DNA from: VAZQ01 sp963744275
GTDB lineage: Bacteria > Pseudomonadota > Alphaproteobacteria > Rhizobiales > Xanthobacteraceae
Assembly: GCA_963744275.1 (NCBI GenBank)
Contig: CAVUSX010000012.1
Span: 62,001 to 126,000 of the forward strand
Direction of reading: 5' to 3'
DNA length: 64,000 nucleotides
Part shown: positions 17,217-24,690 of the stretch, one piece after another
Layout of the letters: each line of letters starts with the position of its first letter
How positions within the stretch are numbered: the first letter of the stretch is position 1
Translations under genes and position numbers: made by a program
The notes under the pieces: generated by a model
What the model was told of the DNA's origin: nothing
Seen by the model: the letters and a program-made list of their open reading frames with translations, nothing else
The model's database searches: none

Positions 17217-17415
17217 GGCGTTCTCCCAGCGCTGCTCCGCGCCGGGATGCTAGCACAATGTCCGTGCGGTTCGCGAGGCGACGCGCGGCGTCGTAGTGGC
17301 GCGCCCCTTGATCGCTTGCAATCTCGCGACCGAGCGCCGAATTCGTTTCGGTAGGGCCCGGCTCGATGGAAATCGTGAACAGCCAAGCGCGCACCGCGCG
17401 CCGGAGCAACGCGCT

Positions 17416-17727
17416 TCAGCCCGCCAGCTTGAAGCGCGAGGAGCGGTACTCGAAGCGCGAGCGGAAGATCGCGGCGTCCAGCGGATCCGAGAAGCAGTAG
17501 CGCACGAACACCGCGTATTCGTCCTCCACATACATGTCGAACTTGCCCACATAGGCGTTGAGGAAGTTCATGATCTCGTCGTCGCTGCGCCCGCGCGGCA
17601 GCACCACCTGATAGGGGCATTCCTCGTCCAGCTGGCGCAGCCAGGCGCCGCGCTTGTCGGCGGCCTTGTCGGCGCGCTTGTCCGCCTGATCTTTTGCCCC
17701 ACCGTCCGCCCGATCATCCGCCTGCAT
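17416..17727 (-). CDS. small protein under a LexA-type operator, function unknown
   Basis: A 103-residue protein. The N-terminus is rich in Asp, Lys and Ala (DRADGGAKDQADKRADKAAD); a folded part follows (WLRQLDEECPYQVVLPRGRS, FDMYVEDEYAVFVRYCFSDP, RSSRFKLAG). The start at 17727 is preferred over 17757 because GGGAGG stands just upstream of it. A consensus alphaproteobacterial LexA box overlaps the promoter. No family was recognised and no membrane segment is seen. The context gives no partner gene: its neighbours are a Bug receptor and small secreted proteins. A role in the DNA-damage response is inferred only from the operator. Confidence 0.75.
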   Translation of the reverse strand: MQADDRADGGAKDQADKRADKAADKRGAWLRQLDEECPYQVVLPRGRSDDEIMNFLNAYVGKFDMYVEDEYAVFVRYCFSDPLDAAIFRSRFEYRSSRFKLAG

Positions 17728-17759
17728 CGCCGCCTCCCTGTCGACTCGAGGCGACATAT

Positions 17760-17785
17760 GTTCTCTTTTTGTTCTAGTTTGTCAA
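17760..17785 (-). promoter_or_regulatory. LexA box GTTC-N7-GTTC within a promoter
   Basis: Plus-strand bases 17760-17774 read GTTCTCTTTTTGTTC, an exact match to the direct-repeat SOS box of alphaproteobacteria (GTTC-N7-GTTC). On the gene strand a TTGACA hexamer (17785-17780) lies upstream and the box covers the spacer to a weak -10 (AACATA). Repressor binding there should block transcription of the gene that starts at 17727. Confidence 0.8.
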
Positions 17786-17843
17786 GGGCGATATTGCCAA
17801 GGGGATATTGGACTCCGCGATTGGAATCGTGCCGGCATCAAAT

Positions 17844-17878
17844 ACCGCAAGCCGGGTCGATCGAACCCGGCTTGCGGT
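17844..17878 (-). terminator. strong hairpin terminator
   Basis: A perfect 14-bp stem (ACCGCAAGCCGGGT and its complement) with a 7-nt loop stands 17 bp after the stop of the small secreted protein gene. The T run on the minus strand is short, so efficiency is uncertain. Confidence 0.65.
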
Positions 17879-17895
17879 TTGGCCGCGGGCTCAAG

Positions 17896-18132
17896 CTAAT
17901 AGTTGCTGCCCTTGTCCCCGCTGTCCTTGGGGGTCGGGGCGGCGGCCTGCGGGCTTCCTCTGCACTCCGCCACATAGGCCTTCTCGGTCTTGTGGGCGGC
18001 CTGCATGGCGACCTTGTCGGCCCGCCATTCCTTCTGGCAGTCCTTGATGGTCTTGGCCGCGGCCGGCGCCGGGGCGAGCGCCAGGCTGGCGAGCATGGCG
18101 GTGGCGAGCGTGGTGAAGACTGCGGTCCTCAT
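17896..18132 (-). CDS. small secreted protein, function unknown
   Basis: A 78-residue precursor. The signal peptide MRTAVFTTLATAMLASLALA ends near APAAAK, and the mature part is TIKDCQKEWRADKVAMQAAH followed by KTEKAYVAECRG, with two cysteines that may pair. The tail is Pro/Ser/Asp rich. The pattern is loosely like PsiF-type small periplasmic proteins, a weak resemblance. The ATG at 18132 has GGGAG upstream, and a hairpin terminator follows the gene. Confidence 0.75.
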   Translation of the reverse strand: MRTAVFTTLATAMLASLALAPAPAAAKTIKDCQKEWRADKVAMQAAHKTEKAYVAECRGSPQAAAPTPKDSGDKGSNY

Positions 18133-18259
18133 TGTCGATCTCCCTGGTCTGAGGTTGTCACTGCCGAGGGATGCAGCCTCCCACACCAAGCCTGAACAGA
18201 CCATGAACAAAAATTGCAACCGGACGACGATTGGGCCTCCTCGGCGGATCCGATGAGAA

Positions 18260-18289
18260 AGGCCGCCCGCGCCCGGGCGCGGACGGCCT
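18260..18289 (-). terminator. GC-rich hairpin followed by TTTCTC
   Basis: A 15-bp inverted repeat with one mismatch centred on CCCGGG is followed on the minus strand by TTTCTC. It stands 46 bp after the stop of the NHL-repeat gene. Confidence 0.55.
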
Positions 18290-18334
18290 CACCGTCACGG
18301 CAATTGCCGTGGTGTCGCGGCGATCGCCGCCGTC

Positions 18335-19367
18335 TCAATTCTTGACGTACTTCTTGAGCTGCCGAATCTTGGGGTTGGTGAAGCCGGCGAATACATTGCC
18401 CTGGTCGTCGGCCGCGACCTCTTCGGCCGATAAGAACTGCGGGTCCGCCGGAATGAATGCGGTGACCTTGCCGTCCTTGGCGCTGCCGATCCGGATACCC
18501 TGCTTGAAGCCCGGATTGGTCTTCTCGTCGGATTGCGAATCCGCCACGTAGATCACGTCGTTCTTGTCGATCCACACGCTGCTCGGCCGGCCGAACTGCT
18601 TCCACTCGGTGAGCAGCCGTCCGTCCAGGTCGAAGAGCTGGATGCGGCTGTTGACGCGGTCGGCCACGAACAGCCGGTTCTGGGAATCGATCGCCATCTT
18701 GTGCGGGGTGTTGAGCTCGCCGGAGGCCGCGCCGTGCTGGCTCCAGGTCTTGAGGAACTTCCCGTCCTTGCTGAACTTCATGATGCGGTCGTTGGTGACC
18801 GCCTTGTTGATCTCGCCGTGACCGTCGGCCACGAAGATGTCGCCGTTGGGGCCGGTGAAGACGTCGGAGGGGGTGTTGAACGTATCGTCCGTCTTGCTGG
18901 CAACGCCGGGCTTGCCGAGCGTCATCAGCACCTTGCCGTCGGGCGCGAACTTGATCGCGGTGTGGCCCTTGCCGTTGCCGCCGCGTCCGTCCGTTTCCCA
19001 GACATTGTCGTCCCGGTCCACGGAAAATCCGTGCGGCCAGTTGACCATGCCGCCGCCAAAATTCGCCAGGACCTTGCCGGAGGCGTCGAATTTCCAGATC
19101 GGAGCGAGGTTGGAGCCCTCGCAGGTGTCGGCGCCGCAGCGCTCGAACACCCAGATGCTCTTGCCGTCCTTGTCGATGGAGATGCCGATCGGCGCACCCA
19201 GTTGACGGCCGGCGGGCAGCTGCGGCGCCCAGCTGGCGTCGATGTGGTAGGGATTGGGGGCGGAATTGGGATCGACGGCCTGCGCCGAGGCGCCTCCTCC
19301 GCCGGTGGCGATCGCCGCGACGGCGGCCAAAGCCAGCATGGTTCCGAGTTCGAGCGGGATAACGCAT
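18335..19367 (-). CDS. secreted NHL-repeat beta-propeller protein
   Basis: About 340 residues with repeated propeller blades: GISIDKDGKSIWVFERCG, GFSVDRDDNVWETDGRG, VFTGPNGDIFVADGHGE, MAIDSQNRLFVADRVNSRI and VWIDKNDVIYVADSQ. Similar proteins are annotated as NHL or peptidylglycine lyase-like propellers, with no settled function. The signal sequence LALAAVAAIATGGGGASAQA is in frame with an ATG at 19339. The better ribosome site (GGGAGGAAAG) serves an ATG at 19367 that is one frame off. A one-base error between 19339 and 19367 is therefore likely, and the true start is probably 19367. Confidence 0.8.
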
Positions 19368-19675
19368 GGTCTTTCCTCCCTTGCCTGTTGACGGTTTGTT
19401 GACGCTTTGGATGCGTGGCGCATCCGCTTGCCTGCAAGTCGCGTAAAACTGCGCCGTTTCGGGCGGCGCCACAAGGGCGGTCCGGGCGAATGTGGCGCGC
19501 TGCAAACAGCCGCAAGAACGCTCCAAGAGCGATCGAAGAAAGCGATTGCCGGGCCGCCGTCGCAAATTGGACAAATACCAATATCAGTCTACGAGGCGGT
19601 CCGCGGCGTCGCGGCCGGGCTTGAGGAGCGCGTCTGTGCGGCCAACGGATGATCGCCATGCCGGCGAGGGTCGCC

Positions 19676-19729
19676 CTGGCCGAAATCTGGCCGAAACGAA
19701 TCTGGCCGATCGAAGCGAAATCCGGCCGA
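19676..19729. promoter_or_regulatory. four iterated (T)CTGGCCGA motifs in a 477-bp divergent spacer
   Basis: The motif appears as CTGGCCGAA (19676), TCTGGCCGAA (19686), TCTGGCCGA (19701) and TCCGGCCGA (19721), all in one direction. It lies between the divergent NHL and BA14K genes and could be an operator array. The rest of 19368-19844 shows no gene. Confidence 0.4.
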
Positions 19730-19844
19730 TATAGTGTATGGCTTGAAAAGTACGGCCCGACCGGAACGATCTGAATTGCGCGCGCGCGATCGGACGACTG
19801 GCCCGCACAGGCGTCAACGCGACAACCGAGACGGAGAAACCAAG

Positions 19845-20282
19845 ATGTCGAAATCCAGGCTTACACTCGCGGCGACAGCGGTCGTGGCGGCGGGCATCGT
19901 TGCATGCGCCGGCGCAGCGTCCGCGCTGCCCGGCGCCGGCGGGCTCGCGCTCCAGAACGCGGCACCCCAGAACGTCGAAACCGTGCGATGGGGCGGCAGG
20001 GGCTGGGGTGGACCGGGAGCCGGATTCGTGGCCGGCGCCATACTGGGGGGCGCTCTGCTCGCGCCCCGCTACTACGGTCCCGGTCCCTATTATGGTCCGG
20101 GCCCCTACTACGGACCCGGTCCCTATTATGCACCCGGACCCTACTACGCCGATCCGGGCCCGTATCCGGTCGATCCGGCGGGCGGCGATCCGGTGGCTTA
20201 TTGCATGCAGCGCTTCAAATCCTATGATCCGCGCAGCGGCACCTATCTGGGCTACGACGGTCTGCGCCATCCTTGTCCGTGA
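19845..20282 (+). CDS. BA14K-family secreted protein
   Basis: A 145-residue precursor. The signal peptide runs to about ACAGAASALP. A glycine-rich hydrophobic stretch (GGPGAGFVAGAILGGALL) is followed by four YYGPGP-type hexapeptides encoded by an 18-bp DNA repeat. The C-terminal BA14K motif reads DPVAYCMQRFKSYDPRSGTY then LGYDGLRHPCP. BA14K proteins, first seen as a Brucella immunoreactive antigen, are widespread surface or periplasmic proteins of Hyphomicrobiales; one member has lectin-like activity. The ATG at 19845 has GGAG upstream. Confidence 0.9.
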   Translation: MSKSRLTLAATAVVAAGIVACAGAASALPGAGGLALQNAAPQNVETVRWGGRGWGGPGAGFVAGAILGGALLAPRYYGPGPYYGPGPYYGPGPYYAPGPYYADPGPYPVDPAGGDPVAYCMQRFKSYDPRSGTYLGYDGLRHPCP

Positions 20283-20331
20283 CGGACTGGTCTGTGCGGT
20301 CTTACCCGCAGGTGGAGTTGACGCAATTTTG

Positions 20332-20358
20332 AGGGCCGCTCGCGAGCGGCCCTTTTTT
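20332..20358. terminator. Rho-independent terminator between convergent genes
   Basis: A 10-bp perfect stem AGGGCCGCTC with its complement, followed by TTTTTT on the plus strand and preceded by AAAATTGC-type sequence on the other. It lies 50 bp after the BA14K gene and 36 bp before the end of the autotransporter gene, and could serve both. Confidence 0.85.
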
Positions 20359-20393
20359 GGCCGACGACCGCCGTGAAGCGCCGGGCGCGTGCG

Positions 20394-23300
20394 CTACCAG
20401 TCGATCTCTATGCCGGCCTTGCCGGCATACATGCGGCTGCGCGCCGAGAGCTCGGCGTCGAAGCTGTCGAACAGCGAGATCGTGCGGTTGACCGCGAGCT
20501 TCGATCCGGCATCGACGCGTGCGGCGTCGCGGGCGGCGCGCGGCCCCTCGACCGTGAAGGCGGCGCCCGGCAGCGCGATGAGGGAGGCCGTAACGTCGCG
20601 GTTCGGGTCGAACTCGTGCACCCAGGCCACGCGGGCATAAGGGGTCCAGATCATCCTGCCTTGGAGCGTCACGCGGTCGTCGATCTGCACGCCCGCAAAG
20701 GTCGGCAGTGACGACACGGTGCGCGACGGCACCGTCAGGCCGAGCCCACCCGCAGCCCCGGCGGCCGTGACGCTGGTTTCCGAGAAACCCGCTTGCCGGA
20801 GCTGCGCGGGTTCGACGGCCGCAAACGGCGTGATCGCGAATGCGCCGTTGCGGTGCTCGACACCCATTTCCAGCCGGCTGCTCAGCAAATTGCTGTCGAA
20901 GCTCGCGGTCGCCGTCTCGGTTGGCCCGACGCCCGCGATGGTGCGGCTGGTCTTGTTGCTGAAGGCCGCAAAGGCCACGCTGGCGGCCGTATACCAGCCG
21001 TCCCGGCGCGCCACCGCGTAAGCCCCCACATGGGCGCCGTCGAGGGTGCCGCTGGTGGCGCGATCGGGTACTGAAAAGCTGGAGGCGCTGCCGCCACCCG
21101 CCGCCCCGACCAGGAGGTCGGGAGCGACCTGATAGTCGAGGCCAGCCACTCCGCCGGCGCTGCGATGGCTCAAGTCCGCGCTGCCCGCACTGGCCTCGCC
21201 CTCGAGCGACCAAGCGCCGTCGAACCCGGCCGACCAGGCGCGCCAGCGCGGCGCAAAAACCGGGGCCTTGAGGGGCATCGATTTGAACACCGGGGCGATC
21301 GGCTTCTCGCGCACGTAGCTCATGGCCGCATAGCCGGTCCCGGCGCTGGTCCCGGCCGGCTCGTTGAGCCAATCTTCCGCCTGCCCCATCATGGTGCCGA
21401 GGAACGTTCTGCCGGCTCCCAGCGCGGTTTCCTGCGTGCCGCTGAGCCCTTCGCCCGAGAGCGAATTGAGCGCCGCCGGAATCTGGCCCCGCGCCAAGCC
21501 GGCGAGGCCGGTCAGGAAGCCGCCGCCTGAATTGATGCCGTTGTCGATCCCGGCCGCGACGGCCGCCTGGTTGCCGCTGAGGCCGGCGGTCTGGCCCAAG
21601 CCCGAGGCTAATTTCAGGTCCACCTCGGTCGGCGTGTAGACGAGGTTCGCCTGGAAGAACGACGGCAGGTTGGTCACGATGAGATTGCCGAACGTGCCGG
21701 TGCGCCCGCCGGCCGCCGTCAGAATCGCGTATTGGCTCTGGAAGCTCGACCCCTGGAACACCGCCTGGGCGGTGCCCGCGAGCGCGGCGCTGCCCGTCAC
21801 CGCGGTGCGGCCGGATGCATTCGCGGTGACCCCGATCACGTAAAGGCTCGCCGACTGAAACGCGAGATTGCCGTTCACCGTCAGGGTCCCGATACCGTTG
21901 AGGCCCGGCGCCAGCGAGGCGCCATTGCCGATGCTGGTGGCGCCGACCGAGCCGGTGCCGCCGAGCAGACCACCGGTGACGTTCACGGGGGCGTTGATGG
22001 TGCCGTCGACGAGGAAGTTGCCGACCTGGACCGTCCAGGTTTGGTTGCCGGTACCGGTCACCGTCCAGGTGGACGCGTCGATCTTGTTGAACGTCGTGAA
22101 GCCCTGATATTGCTGTGCGGCGCCGATGCTGCCGAGGTTGAACGTCCCGGTTCCGGTCCCGCCGAGCTGGAAGATATCCGAGCCGGCGCTGACCACATTT
22201 CCGTTGATCGCAAAGCCGGGCGCCAGGGTCAGGGTGTTGCCGACCGAGCCCGTCGAGAAATGAATGGCGGTCCCGCCGGACCCGGTAATCGTCCCGCCAT
22301 TGAATATCGTGGATGCTCCGTTGCCGCTGCGGAAGTTGATTCCAAGGTCACCCGTGATCGTTCCAAGGTTGGTGATGGTGGCGGTGTTCGCGCGGATGGC
22401 GCCGGGCGTCGCGCCGCCGTTCGCGCTGCTGATGAACCCGCCAGCATTGTTGGTGATGATCGTGGCGCCTGCGGTGTTCGTATTGACGCCATTCACGCTG
22501 CCGGAAACGGTTCCACCGTTGACCAGCGTGAGCGGCGCAGTCGTGATGATACCCACCGATCCGGTCGCGCCAGTCCCTTGAATCGTGCCGCCCAGATTGT
22601 TGGTGATATTGGTGTTGCCAAGTGACGCGACGCCGTCGTTGGTTCCGGAAATCATGCTAGCATTCGCACCAATGGTCACGGTGGTGAGACCGAATATTCC
22701 GATCGCTCCGTTTACAGTGTTGACGCCGGTCGCCGAGATCGTCCCGGTATTGCTCTGGATCGTTACGTTGTTGCCTTGAACTCCGACCGCTTCGTTGCCG
22801 TTGGCGACGGTGCTTCCGGTGATGCTGCCGGTGTTGCCGATCACGGTCACATCGCCGCTCGAGTTGATCCCGATTCCGGCTCCGGTCGCCAGCGTGGTGG
22901 TGCCGGAAATCGCTCCCGTGTTGGTGACGATCAAGGCGCCGCTCGACATCGAGATACCGTTGTTGACAGCGGCAGTGCCGTTGCCCGAGATCGTGCCGCC
23001 GTTGTTGTTGTTAACCGTCGTGGTTCCGGTGCCGATGAACATGCCGTTTACGCCGCTCGTGACCAAGGCGCCGGTCGCGAGATTGATGGTGTTGCCGTTG
23101 CCGAGAAAGAATCCGTTCTGGGTGCCGGTCACGCTGGCGTTGGTCTGAACGTTGATCGTATTGTTGTTCTGCTGGCCGGTGCCGTAACCGCTCGGACTAT
23201 CCTGATTGAGCGTCGCCCCGCTGCAGGTGATGGTCGCGTTCGACGGCGTGCCGACACCGGTTGTCGGCGCGCAGGCCGCCTGCGCCTGCGATCCGGGCCA

Positions 23301-23411
23301 TGGCAATCCCCAGCCTGCCGCCATCGCCATCGCGGAAATCGTGCACAACGCAATCGGGCGGGCGAAATCGCCGCTGCCGCGCGCAATCAATGAACGAGTG
23401 AGACGGGCCAC
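20394..23411 (-). CDS. autotransporter with beta-barrel domain (type V secretion)
   Basis: A 1005-residue protein. The GTG start at 23411 has AGGAGA at good spacing, and the signal peptide ends GSQAQA. The passenger (about residues 50-650) is a chain of Gly/Thr/Asn-rich strands such as GGTISGNGTAAVNNG and GGTVSGSVNGVN, predicted to form a right-handed beta-helix. Near residues 640-720 is the linker ALNSLSGEGLSG seen before barrels. The C-terminal barrel (GFDGAWSLEG to MYAGKAGIEIDW) ends in an aromatic residue, as outer-membrane barrels do. It is probably a surface adhesin; the ligand is unknown. It is divergent from a TetR gene across a 458-bp spacer. Confidence 0.92.
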   Translation of the reverse strand: MARLTRSLIARGSGDFARPIALCTISAMAMAAGWGLPWPGSQAQAACAPTTGVGTPSNATITCSGATLNQDSPSGYGTGQQNNNTINVQTNASVTGTQNGFFLGNGNTINLATGALVTSGVNGMFIGTGTTTVNNNNGGTISGNGTAAVNNGISMSSGALIVTNTGAISGTTTLATGAGIGINSSGDVTVIGNTGSITGSTVANGNEAVGVQGNNVTIQSNTGTISATGVNTVNGAIGIFGLTTVTIGANASMISGTNDGVASLGNTNITNNLGGTIQGTGATGSVGIITTAPLTLVNGGTVSGSVNGVNTNTAGATIITNNAGGFISSANGGATPGAIRANTATITNLGTITGDLGINFRSGNGASTIFNGGTITGSGGTAIHFSTGSVGNTLTLAPGFAINGNVVSAGSDIFQLGGTGTGTFNLGSIGAAQQYQGFTTFNKIDASTWTVTGTGNQTWTVQVGNFLVDGTINAPVNVTGGLLGGTGSVGATSIGNGASLAPGLNGIGTLTVNGNLAFQSASLYVIGVTANASGRTAVTGSAALAGTAQAVFQGSSFQSQYAILTAAGGRTGTFGNLIVTNLPSFFQANLVYTPTEVDLKLASGLGQTAGLSGNQAAVAAGIDNGINSGGGFLTGLAGLARGQIPAALNSLSGEGLSGTQETALGAGRTFLGTMMGQAEDWLNEPAGTSAGTGYAAMSYVREKPIAPVFKSMPLKAPVFAPRWRAWSAGFDGAWSLEGEASAGSADLSHRSAGGVAGLDYQVAPDLLVGAAGGGSASSFSVPDRATSGTLDGAHVGAYAVARRDGWYTAASVAFAAFSNKTSRTIAGVGPTETATASFDSNLLSSRLEMGVEHRNGAFAITPFAAVEPAQLRQAGFSETSVTAAGAAGGLGLTVPSRTVSSLPTFAGVQIDDRVTLQGRMIWTPYARVAWVHEFDPNRDVTASLIALPGAAFTVEGPRAARDAARVDAGSKLAVNRTISLFDSFDAELSARSRMYAGKAGIEIDW

Positions 23412-23674
23412 GCGATTCTCCTGTGATTTGATTCGCAACGCTTCCCGGTGCGGATGCGCCCTCGGACGGGCGCACCTCGCAGCCATCCCGTCTACGTGAG
23501 GCTTTGACGAGAGCAAACGGGTCGGCGCGGATTCTCCGCACCCCAACGACATTTCGGCCATGACGGTGGTCATTGCGTCACGCGGGCGACCGTCCAAGAC
23601 CATCGGATGGAGATTTTATGACGACACCCCGCGGTGGATGATGCTCGTCATGTCGGGTACAGCGGGGCCTTACG

Positions 23675-23705
23675 GCGCAAGATCGCGCTAGTTTGCGCAA
23701 GATCG
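23675..23705. promoter_or_regulatory. 11-bp direct repeat at 20-bp spacing in the autotransporter/tetR spacer
   Basis: GCGCAAGATCG occurs at 23675-23685 and 23695-23705, two helical turns apart, in the 458-bp divergent spacer 23412-23869. Such spacing suits a protein bound on one face of the helix. No other gene or strong promoter was recognised in the spacer. Confidence 0.45.
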
Positions 23706-23869
23706 AGCCATTTTCTCCGGGTGTGCGGTTGCGGTTGCGGGCGCGGCCTGACTGCGGCACCGCGGGACTACGCCATAGGAGCCACGCAAAATATGTTTGC
23801 CGTCATACCGATTTTACCACCAAAGAGAGTGGTGTGGCCACGCAGACGTCAACCAATGGGGGGAAATCG

Positions 23870-24505
23870 ATGCCATTTTCGTCCGAGCACCGCGAGCGGG
23901 TCCGTGAGAAGATCGTCCAAAGCGCCCGCCGATTGTTCAATCGCCATGGCTTCAACACCGTGTCGATCGACGACGTCATGGCGGATGCCGGGCTGACACG
24001 CGGCAGCTTCTATGCGTATTTCGGCAGCAAGAGCGACCTCTATGCCGAATTGATCACCGCGATCCTGGGAGAGAAGCCGATCAACAATTGGGACGGCGTC
24101 AGCATCGATCCACGCGCCCCCGATGTCGCGGCCGAGATCATCGACGACTACCTCTCGGTCGGGCACTTCGAGAATATCGACGGGAGCTGTCCCTTGATCG
24201 CGCTGCCGAACGACGTCTCGCGCACGGAGCCGGACGTCAAGCGCGCGTTCGAATCCGTGCTCAAGGTGCTGATCGACATTTTCGAGCAGGGCCTGGAGCG
24301 CAAGGGCGATCCGGCGCGCCAGCGGGCGCTGGCGATGACGGCGCTCTGCGTCGGCGGCATGGTACTGGCGCGCAGCGTGGAAGATCGCGCGCTGGCCGAC
24401 GAGCTGCGCCGGGCCGCCAAGGGCGTCGCACTCTCGCTCGGCCGCTGGCCAAGCGCAGAGGAAGCTCCCGCCGCCGGCCCTGGCGTCCGGATTTCGGCGT
24501 CCTGA
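23870..24505 (+). CDS. TetR/AcrR-family transcription regulator
   Basis: A 211-residue regulator. The N-terminal helix-turn-helix is clear: REKIVQSARRLFNRHGFNTV, SIDDVMADAGLTRGSFYAYF and GSKSDLYAELITAIL. The C-terminal ligand domain includes DGSCPLIALPNDVSRTEPDV. The ATG at 23870 follows GGGGGAAA; a GTG at 23834 that would add 12 residues is a possible alternative. The gene is divergent from the autotransporter and 185 bp upstream of the penicillin-binding protein gene, so either could be its target. Confidence 0.9.
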   Translation: MPFSSEHRERVREKIVQSARRLFNRHGFNTVSIDDVMADAGLTRGSFYAYFGSKSDLYAELITAILGEKPINNWDGVSIDPRAPDVAAEIIDDYLSVGHFENIDGSCPLIALPNDVSRTEPDVKRAFESVLKVLIDIFEQGLERKGDPARQRALAMTALCVGGMVLARSVEDRALADELRRAAKGVALSLGRWPSAEEAPAAGPGVRISAS

Positions 24506-24690
24506 GCCGCCGGGGCGGCATCGCCGGCGCGACGTCCGCAGCGCCGGCGGCGGATCGCACGGTCCCTCACCGGTCTGGCGCCAACGACGCCCGCTGCCGA
24601 CACGAACTTCGTCCGGAACTCCTCGCCGACCTTACGGTTGGTACGCTGGCATCCCTCCCCGTGCCGCAGCCTCGACGGAATCCGGTTCCC

